64,000 bases of DNA, taken from NCBI RefSeq assembly GCF_900103935.1, contig NZ_FNIC01000001.1, positions 674,794-738,793 on the forward strand, written 5' to 3'. Below are positions 9,642 to 18,157 of the stretch, piece by piece (within the stretch, counting starts at the first letter, position 1; every line of letters begins with the position of its first letter). The translations under genes were made by a program, and so were the position numbers. The stretch is from Nocardioides szechwanensis. GTDB lineage: Bacteria; Actinomycetota; Actinomycetes; Propionibacteriales; Nocardioidaceae. Below the pieces are notes generated by a model that did not search any database, was not told the DNA's origin, and worked only from the letters and a program-made list of their open reading frames with translations.

Positions 9642-10808
9642 ATGACCCAGGCTGTTCTCGACGGAGTCCGTGACCTGCTCCCCACCTTCCGGGAGCGTGC
9701 CGACGAGGCCGAGCGTCTCCGCGTGGTGCCTGAGGCCTCCATCAAGGAGCTCCAGGACACCGGGTTCTTCCGGCTCCTCCAGCCCAAGCGGTTCGACGGC
9801 TTCGAGGCCGACCCGGTCACCTTCTACACCGCGGTCCGCGACATCGCGAGCGCCTGCGGCTCGACCGGCTGGGTCTCCAGCGTGGTCGGCGTGCACCCGT
9901 GGCAGGTCGCGCTCTTCGCTGACGAGGCCCAGCAGGCGGTGTGGGGCGAGGACACCAACACCCGCCTGAGCTCGTCCTACGCCCCGACCGGCAAGGCCAC
10001 CGTCACCGACGGTGGCTACACCCTGTCCGGCAAGTGGAGCTTCTCCTCGGGCTGCGACCACTGCTCGTGGGTGCTGCTCGGCGGCCTCGTGTTCAACGAG
10101 GAGGGCAACGTCATCGACTTCAAGACGTTCATGGTGCCCCGCGAGAAGTACACGATCGTCGACGTCTGGCACATGGTCGGCCTCAGCGGCACCGGCTCCA
10201 ACGACATCGTCGTGGAGGACCAGTTCATCCCCGAGGCGTTCACGCTGAGCATGGGCGAGACCGGCCAGTGCAAGGGTCCCGGCCAGGAGCAGAACACCTC
10301 CGACCTCTACAAGCTGCCGTTCCACTCGATCTTCACCGGCACGATCACCACGCCGATCATCGGTATGGCGATGGGCGCCTACAAGGAGCACGTCGAGATG
10401 CAGCAGGCCCGCAGCCGGGCGGCGTACCTCGGGGAGAAGGCCTCCAAGGACCCGTTCGCCATGGTCCGGATCGCGCGGGCATCGTCGGAGATCGACGCCG
10501 CCTGGGCGCTGCTCACCAACAACATCCGCGAGGAGATGGCCCACGTCGAGCGCGGTGAGAAGATCCCGCTCGGCCTGCGCCTGAAGGTCCGCCGCGACCA
10601 GGTCATCGGCAGCGAGCGCGCCCTCGAGGCGATCGACACCCTGTTCGAGGCCTCCGGTGGCCGGGCGCTCGCGCAGGGCACCTACCTCCAGCGCGCCTGG
10701 CGCGACGCCCACGCGGGTCGCGTCCACGCGGCCAACGACCCCGAGCGGGCGCTGCAGATGTACGGCGCCCACGAGTTCGGCCACAAGGTCGACCCCGGGA
10801 TGTACTGA
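9642..10808 (+). CDS. hsaA: 3-HSA 4-monooxygenase, oxygenase subunit
   Basis: Flavin-dependent oxygenase of the acyl-CoA-dehydrogenase fold. With HsaB-supplied FMNH2 it hydroxylates 3-hydroxy-9,10-seconandrost-1,3,5(10)-triene-9,17-dione (3-HSA) to the catechol 3,4-DHSA. It has 388 residues. Seen in the sequence are GSTGWVSSVVGVHPWQVALF, SGKWSFSSGCDHCSW, the LSGTGSNDIVVED strand and the C-terminal LFEASGGRALAQGTYLQR, all typical of HsaA/TesA2-like group D monooxygenases. It is first in hsaA-hsaD-hsaC-hsaB, behind a KstR-type box and an AGGAG ribosome site 7 bases before the ATG. HsaA comes directly before HsaD and HsaC, as in M. tuberculosis. Confidence 0.93.
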   Translation: MTQAVLDGVRDLLPTFRERADEAERLRVVPEASIKELQDTGFFRLLQPKRFDGFEADPVTFYTAVRDIASACGSTGWVSSVVGVHPWQVALFADEAQQAVWGEDTNTRLSSSYAPTGKATVTDGGYTLSGKWSFSSGCDHCSWVLLGGLVFNEEGNVIDFKTFMVPREKYTIVDVWHMVGLSGTGSNDIVVEDQFIPEAFTLSMGETGQCKGPGQEQNTSDLYKLPFHSIFTGTITTPIIGMAMGAYKEHVEMQQARSRAAYLGEKASKDPFAMVRIARASSEIDAAWALLTNNIREEMAHVERGEKIPLGLRLKVRRDQVIGSERALEAIDTLFEASGGRALAQGTYLQRAWRDAHAGRVHAANDPERALQMYGAHEFGHKVDPGMY

Positions 10809-10813
10809 GCCAC

Positions 10814-11758
10814 ATGAGCGACTTCTCCCAGGACGCGACCCGGCGGTCCGCCAAGGCCGGCGAGATCACCCTCAACTACTACGAGGCCGGGGTCGCGACC
10901 GACGTCGGCGGCGGACTGCCGCTGGTAATGCTGCACGGCGGCGGTCCCGGCGCCAGCGCCTGGTCCAACTTCGGCCGCGCGCTGCCGGGCTTCGCCACGT
11001 CGTTCCGCACCCTGCTGGTCGACCAGCCGGGCTTCGGCGGTTCCGAAAAGCCCCCGGTGGTCGGCAACTTCTACCGCCACGCGGCCGACCACGTCGTCAA
11101 GCTCCTCGACGAGCTCGGCATCGACCGGGTGCACCTGCTCGGCAACAGCCTCGGCGGCGGTACGGCGATGCGGCTCGCTCTCGAGTATCCCGACCGCGTC
11201 GGCCGGCTGGTCCTGATGGGCCCCGGCGGACTCTCGCTCAACCTCTTCCACGCCGACCCCACCGAGGGCGTGCAGCGCCTGATGGACTTCGGCGCCAACC
11301 CCTCGCGTGAGTCGCTGCGGGCGTTCATCTCCACGATGGTCGTCGACCAGTCGCTGGTGACCGACGAGCTGGTCGAGGAGCGGTTCGCCGACGCGACGGC
11401 GCCGGGCGCGCAGGAGGCGATGCGCTCGATGGGCGTGTCGTTCTGGAACCCCGAGACCGCCGAGGACGGCATGCTCTGGCGCGAGGCCCACCGCCTGCGC
11501 AAGCACACGCTGCTCACCTGGGGACGCGAGGACCGGGTCAACCCGCTCGACGGCGCCATGGTCGCGCTCAAGCTGATCCCCAAGGCGTCGCTGCATGTCT
11601 TCCCCAACTGCGGGCACTGGGCACAGATCGAGGCGGCCGACGAGTTCCGCGAGGTCGCCACCGCGTTCTACGCCCGCCACTCGCGCCCGACCGAGTCGAG
11701 CGAGGGACGAGCGAGCGACCGAGGGCGCGCACCAGAGGGAGAGAGGAGCCGCTCATGA
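10814..11758 (+). CDS. hsaD: 4,9-DSHA hydrolase (meta-cleavage product hydrolase)
   Basis: Alpha/beta hydrolase that cleaves the C-C bond of 4,9-DSHA, giving the C/D-ring fragment HIP (DOHNAA) and 2-hydroxyhexa-2,4-dienoate. Oxyanion motif HGGGPGASAW; triad S112 (GNSLGGG), D240 (GREDRV) and H268 (CGHW), next to the M. tuberculosis numbering. The core ends near residue 289. About 24 extra residues follow (RPTESSEGRASDRGRAPEGE...), highly charged and encoded by repeat-like DNA (11689-11730); M. tuberculosis HsaD lacks them. It starts 5 bases after hsaA and overlaps hsaC by 4 bases. Confidence 0.93.
   Translation: MSDFSQDATRRSAKAGEITLNYYEAGVATDVGGGLPLVMLHGGGPGASAWSNFGRALPGFATSFRTLLVDQPGFGGSEKPPVVGNFYRHAADHVVKLLDELGIDRVHLLGNSLGGGTAMRLALEYPDRVGRLVLMGPGGLSLNLFHADPTEGVQRLMDFGANPSRESLRAFISTMVVDQSLVTDELVEERFADATAPGAQEAMRSMGVSFWNPETAEDGMLWREAHRLRKHTLLTWGREDRVNPLDGAMVALKLIPKASLHVFPNCGHWAQIEAADEFREVATAFYARHSRPTESSEGRASDRGRAPEGERSRS
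11689..11730. repeat. Repeat-like GAGCGAG-rich DNA encoding the HsaD C-terminal tail
   Basis: The stretch contains CGAGTCGAGCGAGGGACGAG followed by CGAGCGACCGAG. It shares the 11-mer CGAGGGACGAG and the flanking GTCGAGCG with the palindromic insert in the DUF35 gene (37433-37485, opposite strand). It looks like a dispersed repeat captured at the end of hsaD and read in frame. Confidence 0.4.
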
Positions 11759-12657
11759 CGATCGACCTCAAGTCGATGGGCTACGTCCGCGTCGCGAGCA
11801 CCGACCTCGGCCAGTGGACGACGTTCGCCGGCAAGGTCCTCGGCCTCGCGGCCGGCCGCGGCCCCAACCCCGACCACCAGTACTGGCGCATCGACCAGGT
11901 CTCCGCCCGGCTCGTGGTCTTCCCCTCCGACGTCGACCAGCTGGCCGCGACCGGCTGGGAGGTCGCCGACCACCGCGCCCTCCAGGACGCCCGCGAGCAC
12001 CTCCAGAAGGCCGGTGTGGCGTTCGAGGAGGGCTCGCGCGAGGAGCTCGACGAGCGCCGCGTGCAGGAGCTGGTCCGCTTCTCCGACCCGTGGGACAACG
12101 TCTTCGAGCTCTTCCACGGCATCACCTACGAGTCGCGGCCCGTCGTCACGCCGTACGCCGCGAAGTTCGTCACCGGCGACCAGGGGATGGGCCACATCGT
12201 GCTGCCGGTCCTCGACGACGTCGAGGCGCTGCGGTTCTACACCGAGGTGCTCGGCTTCCGGCTGCGCGACTCGATGAGCATGCCCGGGGAGTTCGTCGGC
12301 AAGGAGCCCGGCTCCAAGGTCTGGCTGCGTTTCCTCGGGGTCAACCCGCGGCACCACTCGCTGGCGTTCCTGCCGATGCCCAACCCGGCCAAGTGCGTCC
12401 ACATCATGCTCGAGGTCGACGAGCTCGACCACGTCGGCCGCGCGCTCGAGCGCGTGCGCAAGCACAAGGCGCCGCTGTCGGCGACGCTCGGCCGGCACAT
12501 GAACGACGAGATGGTCTCCTTCTACGTCAAGTCGCCCGGCGGCTTCGACATCGAGTTCGGCACCGACGGCCTCCAGGTCGACGACGGTCGTTGGGTCGCC
12601 CGCGAGTCGACGGCCGTGTCCTACTGGGGGCACGACTTCGGTGGCGGGGGCCAGTGA
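11755..12657 (+). CDS. hsaC: 3,4-DHSA dioxygenase (extradiol, iron-dependent)
   Basis: Type I extradiol dioxygenase that opens catecholic ring A of 3,4-DHSA between C4 and C5 to give 4,9-DSHA, the HsaD substrate. It is a two-domain VOC protein of 300 residues. Fe(II) ligands are in the C-terminal domain: H147 (MGHIVLP), H216 (CVHIMLEV) and E267 (FDIEFGT), each one off M. tuberculosis H146/H215/E266. The conserved NPRHHSLAF segment is near 198-206. Its ATG lies inside the hsaD stop region (4-bp overlap) after AGAGAGGAG, an excellent ribosome site carried by the hsaD tail DNA. Confidence 0.95.
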   Translation: MTIDLKSMGYVRVASTDLGQWTTFAGKVLGLAAGRGPNPDHQYWRIDQVSARLVVFPSDVDQLAATGWEVADHRALQDAREHLQKAGVAFEEGSREELDERRVQELVRFSDPWDNVFELFHGITYESRPVVTPYAAKFVTGDQGMGHIVLPVLDDVEALRFYTEVLGFRLRDSMSMPGEFVGKEPGSKVWLRFLGVNPRHHSLAFLPMPNPAKCVHIMLEVDELDHVGRALERVRKHKAPLSATLGRHMNDEMVSFYVKSPGGFDIEFGTDGLQVDDGRWVARESTAVSYWGHDFGGGGQ

Positions 12658-12670
12658 AACAGTGGGGTCC

Positions 12671-13306
12671 ATGACCTCGAGTCCCGAGATCCCCGAGGGG
12701 ATGAGCCCCGACGCCCGGGAGACCTGGCCGAGCCCGGAGCTGATCAGCTCCTGGCTGGGTGACCACGACTTCGACTTCGAGTGGCGCCCGGGCGAGAGCT
12801 CGACGGTCCACGTCGAGGACCCCGAGGCGCTCGCGGCCGCCCGGCAGTTCCGCGACGTGCTCGGCAGCTTCGCCTCGGGCGTGACGGTCGTGACCACCGT
12901 GAGCAACGGCGAGCCGGTCGGGATGACCTGCCAGTCGTTCTCCAGCGTCTCGCTCGACCCGCCCCTCGTGCTGTTCATCCCCGCCAAGACCTCGCGGGCC
13001 TGGCCGCTGATGCAGCGCTCCGGCCGCTTCTGCGTCAACTTCCTGGCCGCCGACCAGGCCGAGCTCTCCAACACGATGGCCAGCCGGGGCACCGACAAGT
13101 TCGCCGATGTCTCCTGGCAGCCGACCGAGTCCACCGGCTCGCCGTTGCTCGAGGGTGCGCTGGGCTACGTCGACTGCAGCATCCACGCCGTCCACGAGGC
13201 CGGCGACCACTATGTCGTGATCGGCCGGGTCCTCGAGCTCGCGCTCGGCGAGGCCGAGAAGCCGCTGCTCTTCTTCCAGGGCAAGTACCGGACCACGGAC
13301 CAATGA
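12671..13306 (+). CDS. hsaB: 3-HSA 4-monooxygenase, flavin reductase subunit
   Basis: NADH-dependent flavin reductase that supplies FMNH2 to HsaA. The 211-residue protein has an N-terminal extension of about 50 residues and then the flavin reductase fold: FASGVTVVTTVSNGEPVGMTCQSF, SLDPPLVLFIPAKTSRAWP, FCVNFLAADQ and a DHYVVIGRVLEL strand. The ATG at 12671 follows GTGGGG and lies 13 bases after hsaC. It overlaps the next small gene by 4 bases (ATGA), so it ends the conserved hsaACDB-like block in the order A-D-C-B. Confidence 0.92.
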   Translation: MTSSPEIPEGMSPDARETWPSPELISSWLGDHDFDFEWRPGESSTVHVEDPEALAAARQFRDVLGSFASGVTVVTTVSNGEPVGMTCQSFSSVSLDPPLVLFIPAKTSRAWPLMQRSGRFCVNFLAADQAELSNTMASRGTDKFADVSWQPTESTGSPLLEGALGYVDCSIHAVHEAGDHYVVIGRVLELALGEAEKPLLFFQGKYRTTDQ

Positions 13307-13542
13307 GCACCGTGGCCCCGCCCGACCCCGTCGGCGAGATGTTCGCGAGCCGCTCGGTGCCGGTGCACCTCGCCCGGGGCGTCGCCGGACTGGTGCTGCT
13401 CGTCGCGGCGTTCGCGCTCGCCCATCTCTCAGCCCTGTGGCTGCTGCTCATCCCGGTCACCGTCGTGCTGTGGCGGGGCTGCGTCTCGTGCTGGACGCTG
13501 GGCCTGATGGCCACCCGCGCCCGGACCTGCCCGATCCGCTGA
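13303..13542 (+). CDS. Small membrane protein after hsaB
   Basis: A 79-residue protein with two predicted membrane helices: LARGVAGLVLLVAAFALAHL (residues about 23-42) and LWLLLIPVTVVLWRG (about 45-59). The segment after them, RGCVSCWTLGLM, has a Cys-x2-Cys pair, and the tail is basic. The start overlaps the hsaB stop (ATGA), so it is very likely co-translated with the ring-cleavage operon. I do not recognise the family. Coupling suggests a link to the steroid pathway, but that is inference. Confidence 0.65.
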   Translation: MSTVAPPDPVGEMFASRSVPVHLARGVAGLVLLVAAFALAHLSALWLLLIPVTVVLWRGCVSCWTLGLMATRARTCPIR

Positions 13543-13568
13543 GCCTGGATCGAGCTGAGACCGGCTCG

Positions 13569-14558
13569 TCAGAGCTCGATCAGAGCCCGGTGCTCGTGGG
13601 CCTGGCCGAACAGCTGCCCGAGGGCGTGGGCACGCTTGAACACCAGGTGGGCGTCGTGCTCCCAGGTGATGGCGATGCCGCCGTGGAGCTGCACGGTCTC
13701 GCCCGCGATCCGGTCGAGCGCGTCGGAGCAGTAGGACTTGGCCACGTGGGTCAGTCGCTCGGCGTTGTCGGCGCCGCTCGACACGGCGTACGACGCCGCC
13801 CAGGAAGCGGAGCGCGACATCTCGAGCAGCACCAGCATGTCGGCCATCCGGTGCTTGAGCGCCTGGAAGGAGCCGATCGCGCGCCCGAACTGCACGCGCT
13901 CCTTGCTGTAGGCCACGGTCATCTCGAGCGCGCGGGCGGCGAGCCCGGCCTGGAGTGCGGCACAGCCGGCCGCCCCGACCAGGCGGGCGCGCTCGGACGC
14001 GGCATCGCCGTCGCCGGCGGGGGTGGTCGTCGCTCCGGACAGGTCGACGTGCGCCAGCCGGATCGTCTGGTCCATCGACTCGGCCCAGGTGCGCGTGACC
14101 GACTCGGGGTCGACCTCGACCAGGCCGTCGTCGGTCACGGCCAGCAGCACCGTCGCACGGTCGCCCTCGAGCACCGGCCTGTCGTCGAGCATGATCGCGG
14201 CGACCTCACCCATCGCGATGCGGGGGAGCAGCCGCGACTTGGCGTCCTCGCTGCCGCCGGCCAGCAGCGCCTCGGCGGTCACCAGCGACGACAGCAGGGG
14301 AGACGGGGCCAGGGAGCGGCCCATCTCCTCGAGCACGATCAGGGCCTCGAACAGGGAGAACCCCGCGCCGTCGTACTCCTCGGGGATGCCCAGCGCGGCC
14401 GCGCCGATCTGCTCGCACAGGGTCTGCCACAGCGCCTCGTCGAAGCCCGCCTCCGACTCCATCGCGGTGCGGACCGCGCCCGGGTCGGCGCGCTTGGCCA
14501 GGAGGGAGCGGACCATCGAGGCCAGCTCCTGCTGCTCCTGGGAGAACGCGAAGTCCAT
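13569..14558 (-). CDS. fadE33: Acyl-CoA dehydrogenase subunit, FadE33-like (HIP degradation)
   Basis: Acyl-CoA dehydrogenase subunit of 329 residues, short for the family (about 380-400). It starts MDFAFSQEQQELASMVRSLL, has the C-terminal-domain RVQFGRAIGSFQALKHRMADM motif and LHGGIAITWEHDAH. It ends soon after, so the usual YEGT base segment is absent and no helix-G Glu is evident. This fits the non-catalytic partner of heteromeric alpha2beta2 steroid dehydrogenases. Order fadD3-fadE31-fadE32-fadE33 equals Rv3561-Rv3564, hence the name. Its ATG shares one base with the fadE32 stop. Confidence 0.82.
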   Translation of the reverse strand: MDFAFSQEQQELASMVRSLLAKRADPGAVRTAMESEAGFDEALWQTLCEQIGAAALGIPEEYDGAGFSLFEALIVLEEMGRSLAPSPLLSSLVTAEALLAGGSEDAKSRLLPRIAMGEVAAIMLDDRPVLEGDRATVLLAVTDDGLVEVDPESVTRTWAESMDQTIRLAHVDLSGATTTPAGDGDAASERARLVGAAGCAALQAGLAARALEMTVAYSKERVQFGRAIGSFQALKHRMADMLVLLEMSRSASWAASYAVSSGADNAERLTHVAKSYCSDALDRIAGETVQLHGGIAITWEHDAHLVFKRAHALGQLFGQAHEHRALIEL

Positions 14559-15430
14559 CAGGCACCGACCAGCGTGGCCAGGAGCTCGGCGCGGTGGTGG
14601 GCGGGCGTGCCCCAGGCGGTGACGAGGGCGCGGACCTTGGTGAGCCAGATGCTCAGGTCGAACTCCTCGGTGTAGCCGATGGCGCCGTGGACCTGGAGCC
14701 CGGTGCGGGACGCGAGGTACGCCGCGTCGGCACACGCGACCTTGGCCGCCGAGGCCGGGACCGCGCCGAGCGCCGCACCCTGGACCAGTGGCCGGGCGAA
14801 GTCGAGCGCGATCCGGACGTCGGCGAGCGCGTGCTTGATCGCCTGGTAGCTGCCGATCTCGCGGCCGAACTGCTTGCGCTGCTTCACGTAGGTCACCGAG
14901 TCGGTGAGGATCCGCTCGCCGCAGCCGAGCAGCTGGGCGGACGTCGCGAGCACCGCGAGGTCGAACGCCGCGGGGTCGGACTCGCCGTCGCCGGTCACCT
15001 CGAAGAGGCGGCGGGTGCGGTCCACGGATCCGACCCGCTTGCCGACGGAGGCCGCGGGGGAGGTGCCGACGTAGACCTGGTCGGCGATGTCGGCGTCGAG
15101 CGCGTAGGGCACGTGCGGGGGGAGCGCCAGGGTGGCGATGCCCTCGACCTCGTGGCCGAGTGCCACCGGCAGGTAGGCCGCGGACTCGACCCACGGCCCC
15201 GGGACGGCGTACTTGCCGAGGGCCTCGAAGGCGAGGGTGACCTCGACCGGGGTGGCCTCGGTCGCAAGCATCGTGACGCCCTGCTCAGCCAGGCGCTTCC
15301 AGAGCGTGAGCCCCGGAGCGGGATCGCCGGCGGCCCAGGCGCGGGCCACCGCGGCCGTGTCGGAGGCCGCGAGCAGCGACTCGAGCGACGCCGCGAAGTC
15401 GCGCTGGTCGTCGGACAGGACGAACTTCAC
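14558..15430 (-). CDS. fadE32: Acyl-CoA dehydrogenase subunit, FadE32-like (HIP degradation)
   Basis: A short acyl-CoA-dehydrogenase-fold protein of 290 residues. It has an N-terminal KFVLSDDQRDFAASLESLL helix, KQRKQFGREIGSYQAIKHALADV, and QVHGAIGYTEEFDLSIWL near the C-terminus. Like its neighbour it lacks the YEGT-type base segment, so it probably forms a heteromer with a full-length FadE. The GTG at 15430 overlaps the fadE31 stop by 4 bases (GTGA). Located as Rv3563 in the mycobacterial order. The step in HIP-CoA breakdown cannot be fixed from sequence. Confidence 0.8.
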   Translation of the reverse strand: MKFVLSDDQRDFAASLESLLAASDTAAVARAWAAGDPAPGLTLWKRLAEQGVTMLATEATPVEVTLAFEALGKYAVPGPWVESAAYLPVALGHEVEGIATLALPPHVPYALDADIADQVYVGTSPAASVGKRVGSVDRTRRLFEVTGDGESDPAAFDLAVLATSAQLLGCGERILTDSVTYVKQRKQFGREIGSYQAIKHALADVRIALDFARPLVQGAALGAVPASAAKVACADAAYLASRTGLQVHGAIGYTEEFDLSIWLTKVRALVTAWGTPAHHRAELLATLVGA

Positions 15431-16587
15431 TTCCGGACCTCCCTGGGCAGACCGAGGATCCGCTCCGCCACGATGTTGCGTTGGATCTCGTTGGTGCCGG
15501 CGTAGATCGGGCCGGAGAGCGAGAACGTGTAGCCGTCGAGCCACGTCGACTCCACCTCGGCCTCGGGTCCGAGCAGGTCGAGGGCGGTCTCGTGCAGGGC
15601 GATGTCGAGCTCGGACCAGAACACCTTGTTGACGGAGCCGGCCGCGCCGATGTCGCCGCCGTCGGCGAGCCGGGTGACCGTGCCCCACGTGTAAAGCCGG
15701 TAGGACTGCGCCTTGAGCCAGGCGTCCACGACGGCATTCCCGCTGACCCGTCCCAAACTGTGCGACGGGTCACCGGCGACCTGGCGGTAGAGGTCGACCA
15801 GCCGGTCGGCGGCGGCACAGAAGCGGCCGGGGGAGCGCAGCGAGAGCCCGCGCTCGTTGCCTGCCGTACTCATCGCGACCCGCCACCCGTCGCCGGGGGC
15901 GCCGAGCACGTCGGCGTCGGGGACGAAGACGTCCTCGAAGAAGATCTCGGCGAAGCCGGCCTCGCCGTCGAGCTGGGCGATCGGACGCACCGTGATGCCG
16001 TCGGCCTCCAGCGGGAAGAGGAAGTACGTCAGGCCGTGGTGGCGCTGGGCCTCGGGGTCGGAGCGGAACAGGCCGAAGCCCCAGTGCGCGAACGACGCTC
16101 GCGAGGACCAGGTCTTCTGGCCGTTGAGCACCCACCCACCCCGCTCGTCGTCACGCCGCGCGGTCGAGCGCAGCGACGCGAGGTCGGAGCCGGCCTCGGG
16201 CTCGGACCAGGCCTGCGCCCAGATCTTCTCGCCGGTCGCCATCGAGGGCAGGAACCGTTCCTGCTGCTCCTGGGTGCCGTGGTCGAAGACGATCGGCGCG
16301 AGCAGGAAGATGCCGTTCTGGGAGACCCGGCCGGGGGCGCCGGCGCGGTAGTACTCCTCCTCGAAGATCACCCACTCGACCAGCGACGCCTCGCGGCCGT
16401 GGTAGGCCTTCGGCCAGGACACGACCGCCCAGCCCGCGTCGGCCAGCCTGGCCTCCCACTCCTGGTGGGCGACGAAACCTTCGGCGGTGTCCATCGACGG
16501 CAGCGGCTCGGACGGCACGTTGGCCGCCAGCCACTCGCGGGCCTCGGCCTGGAAGGCCAGCTCGGACGCGGACAGGTCGAGATCCAT
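15427..16587 (-). CDS. fadE31: Acyl-CoA dehydrogenase, FadE31-like (HIP degradation)
   Basis: Full-length acyl-CoA dehydrogenase of 386 residues. FAD and substrate motifs are visible: WAQAWSEPEAGSDLAS, GGWVLNGQKTWSSRA, and the C-terminal IYAGTNEIQRNIVAERILGLP. In the usual YEGT position the catalytic Glu is Ala (YAGT). A Glu is present instead in the NERG segment of helix G, the site used by isovaleryl-CoA-type enzymes, so it probably supplies the base. It overlaps fadD3 upstream and fadE32 downstream by 1-4 bases, giving a tight operon fadD3-fadE31-fadE32-fadE33. Confidence 0.87.
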   Translation of the reverse strand: MDLDLSASELAFQAEAREWLAANVPSEPLPSMDTAEGFVAHQEWEARLADAGWAVVSWPKAYHGREASLVEWVIFEEEYYRAGAPGRVSQNGIFLLAPIVFDHGTQEQQERFLPSMATGEKIWAQAWSEPEAGSDLASLRSTARRDDERGGWVLNGQKTWSSRASFAHWGFGLFRSDPEAQRHHGLTYFLFPLEADGITVRPIAQLDGEAGFAEIFFEDVFVPDADVLGAPGDGWRVAMSTAGNERGLSLRSPGRFCAAADRLVDLYRQVAGDPSHSLGRVSGNAVVDAWLKAQSYRLYTWGTVTRLADGGDIGAAGSVNKVFWSELDIALHETALDLLGPEAEVESTWLDGYTFSLSGPIYAGTNEIQRNIVAERILGLPREVRK

Positions 16588-18110
16588 CAGGAGCTCCTCA
16601 GCTGGGTCTTCAGCACCTTGCCGGACAGGTTGCGCGGCAGTCCGTCGACGAACTCGACGTGCCGCGGCACCTTGAAGTTGGCCAGCCGCTCCTTGCAGAA
16701 CGCGACGACCGCCTCCGCGGTGAGCCCAGTGGTGGGCCCTGGGTCGGTCCGGACGACGTAGGCCTTGCCGACCTCGCCCATCCGCTCGTCGGGTACGCCG
16801 ACCACGGCGACGTCGGCGACCCCGTCGAGGCGGGCGAGTGCCTGCTCGACCTCGGCGGGGTAGACGTTGAAGCCGCCGGAGATGTACATGTCCTTGAGCC
16901 GGTCGGTGATCCGCAGGTTGCCGGCCTCGTCGAGGGTGCCCACGTCGCCGGTGTGCAGCCAGCCGTCGGCGTCGATCGCCTCGGCGGTGGCGGCCGGGTC
17001 GTCGAGGTAGCCGAGCATCACGTAGTCGCCACGCAGCAGCAGCTCTCCTGCCTCGCCGTCGGGGGCATCGATGCGGGCCTCCATGCCGGGGATGGCGCGC
17101 CCGCACGTGGTCGCCACGGTCTCGGCGGAGTCGTCCTCGCGGCACATGGTGGCGACCACCGCCTCGGTCATGCCGAACGCCGTGACGACCTGGTCGATGC
17201 CGAGCCCCTCCGGTGCAGGGGCGCGCATCCGCTCGATCAGGACGACCGGGACGACGGCGGCGCCGGTCACCGCGAGCCGCAGCGAGGACAGGTCGCGGTC
17301 GGTGCGGCCCGGAGCGTTGAGCAGCGACTGGTAGATCGTCGGCGCGCCGGGCAGCAGCGAGATCTGCGCCGTCTCGATCAGCGCCATCGTCTCGTCGAGG
17401 TCGAACGTCGCGACCGGGTAGAGCGTGGCGCCGGTGAGCAGCCCGACCACGATCCCGATCTTGTAGCCGAAGGAGTGGAAGAACGGGTTGACCACGAGGT
17501 AGCGGTCTTCCGAGCGGACGCCGCCGAGCTCCGCCCAGGCCATGGCGACGCCGATGGTCTGCCGGTGCGCGGACATGGCGCCCTTGGAGCGACCGGTGGT
17601 GCCGGAGGTGAAGAGGATGTCGGCCACGTCGTCGGGGGACACTGCGTCGGCGACCCCGTCGATGACGCCCAGGTCGCCGGCCGGCACGGCGACGGCGTCG
17701 AGGTCGGTGATCTCGATGATGTCCGCGACCCTGGCCAGGTCGCTCGCGGCTCGCAGGTCGGCGACCTGCGTGCGGCCGAGGAACCCGTCGGCCACGAGCA
17801 CCAGCGTCGCGCCGGTGCGGTCGACGACGTCAGCCACCTCGTGGCCCGTGTAGCGCGAGTTGACCGGCACGAGCGTCCCGCCGGCGTACGACACGGCGAG
17901 TGCGGCGACCACCCAGTTGATGCTGTTGGGCGCCCACACGACGACGCGGCCGCCGGGCTCGAGGCCGCGGGCGCGGTAGCCGGCGGCGGTGGCCCGCACG
18001 AGGTCGTGGAGCTGGGTGAACGGGAGGACCCGGTCTCCCTCGACGTAGGCCGGTGCCCCGCCGAAGCGATCCGCCGCGTCCCGGAGCAGCCTCGGGATCG
18101 TGTCGGTCAC
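16587..18110 (-). CDS. fadD3: HIP-CoA ligase (acyl-CoA synthetase)
   Basis: AMP-forming ligase that activates HIP, the C/D-ring propanoate left by HsaD, to HIP-CoA. It has 507 residues with the ANL signatures LFTSGTTGRSKGAM, VTAFGMTEAV, GDVGTLDEAGNLRITDRLKDMYISGGFNVYPAEVE, and a C-terminal lysine in LPRNLSGKVLKTQL. The GTG at 18110 has a perfect AGGAGG ribosome site 5 bases before it. It heads the minus-strand fadE31-33 operon and diverges from fadE30 with only 47 bp between the start codons. A candidate KstR2 site fills that gap. Confidence 0.93.
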   Translation of the reverse strand: MTDTIPRLLRDAADRFGGAPAYVEGDRVLPFTQLHDLVRATAAGYRARGLEPGGRVVVWAPNSINWVVAALAVSYAGGTLVPVNSRYTGHEVADVVDRTGATLVLVADGFLGRTQVADLRAASDLARVADIIEITDLDAVAVPAGDLGVIDGVADAVSPDDVADILFTSGTTGRSKGAMSAHRQTIGVAMAWAELGGVRSEDRYLVVNPFFHSFGYKIGIVVGLLTGATLYPVATFDLDETMALIETAQISLLPGAPTIYQSLLNAPGRTDRDLSSLRLAVTGAAVVPVVLIERMRAPAPEGLGIDQVVTAFGMTEAVVATMCREDDSAETVATTCGRAIPGMEARIDAPDGEAGELLLRGDYVMLGYLDDPAATAEAIDADGWLHTGDVGTLDEAGNLRITDRLKDMYISGGFNVYPAEVEQALARLDGVADVAVVGVPDERMGEVGKAYVVRTDPGPTTGLTAEAVVAFCKERLANFKVPRHVEFVDGLPRNLSGKVLKTQLRSS

Positions 18111-18127
18111 GCGTCCTCCTTCACCCA

Positions 18128-18154
18128 ACCAAGCAATTGCTTGGTAGGCTACCA
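18128..18154. promoter_or_regulatory. Candidate KstR2 operator between fadD3 and fadE30
   Basis: The gap contains the perfect 16-bp palindrome CCAAGCAATTGCTTGG (18129-18144), overlapping TTGCTTGGTAGGCTACCA (18137-18154). The latter recurs with one change at 27908-27925, the other HIP promoter. The half-sites ACCAAG and CTTGGT match AnCAAG/CTTGnT of mycobacterial KstR2, but spaced by six bases instead of two. A -10-like TAGGCT (18145-18150) lies inside, 7 bases before the fadE30 GTG, with no ribosome site, so fadE30 may be leaderless. Confidence 0.6.
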
Positions 18155-18157
18155 CTT

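Noticed and set aside
8898..10784. A 628-residue minus-strand open frame running from the VOC gene through hsaA
   Set aside because: Only its C-terminal part (from the ATG at 9335) matches a family. The rest is the stop-poor complement of hsaA, with Arg/Gly/Val-rich composition.
18128..18145. A classical mycobacterial KstR2 site (AnCAAGnnCTTGnT)
   Set aside because: The half-sites are present but separated by six bases, so it does not fit the consensus as published. I report a diverged candidate instead.
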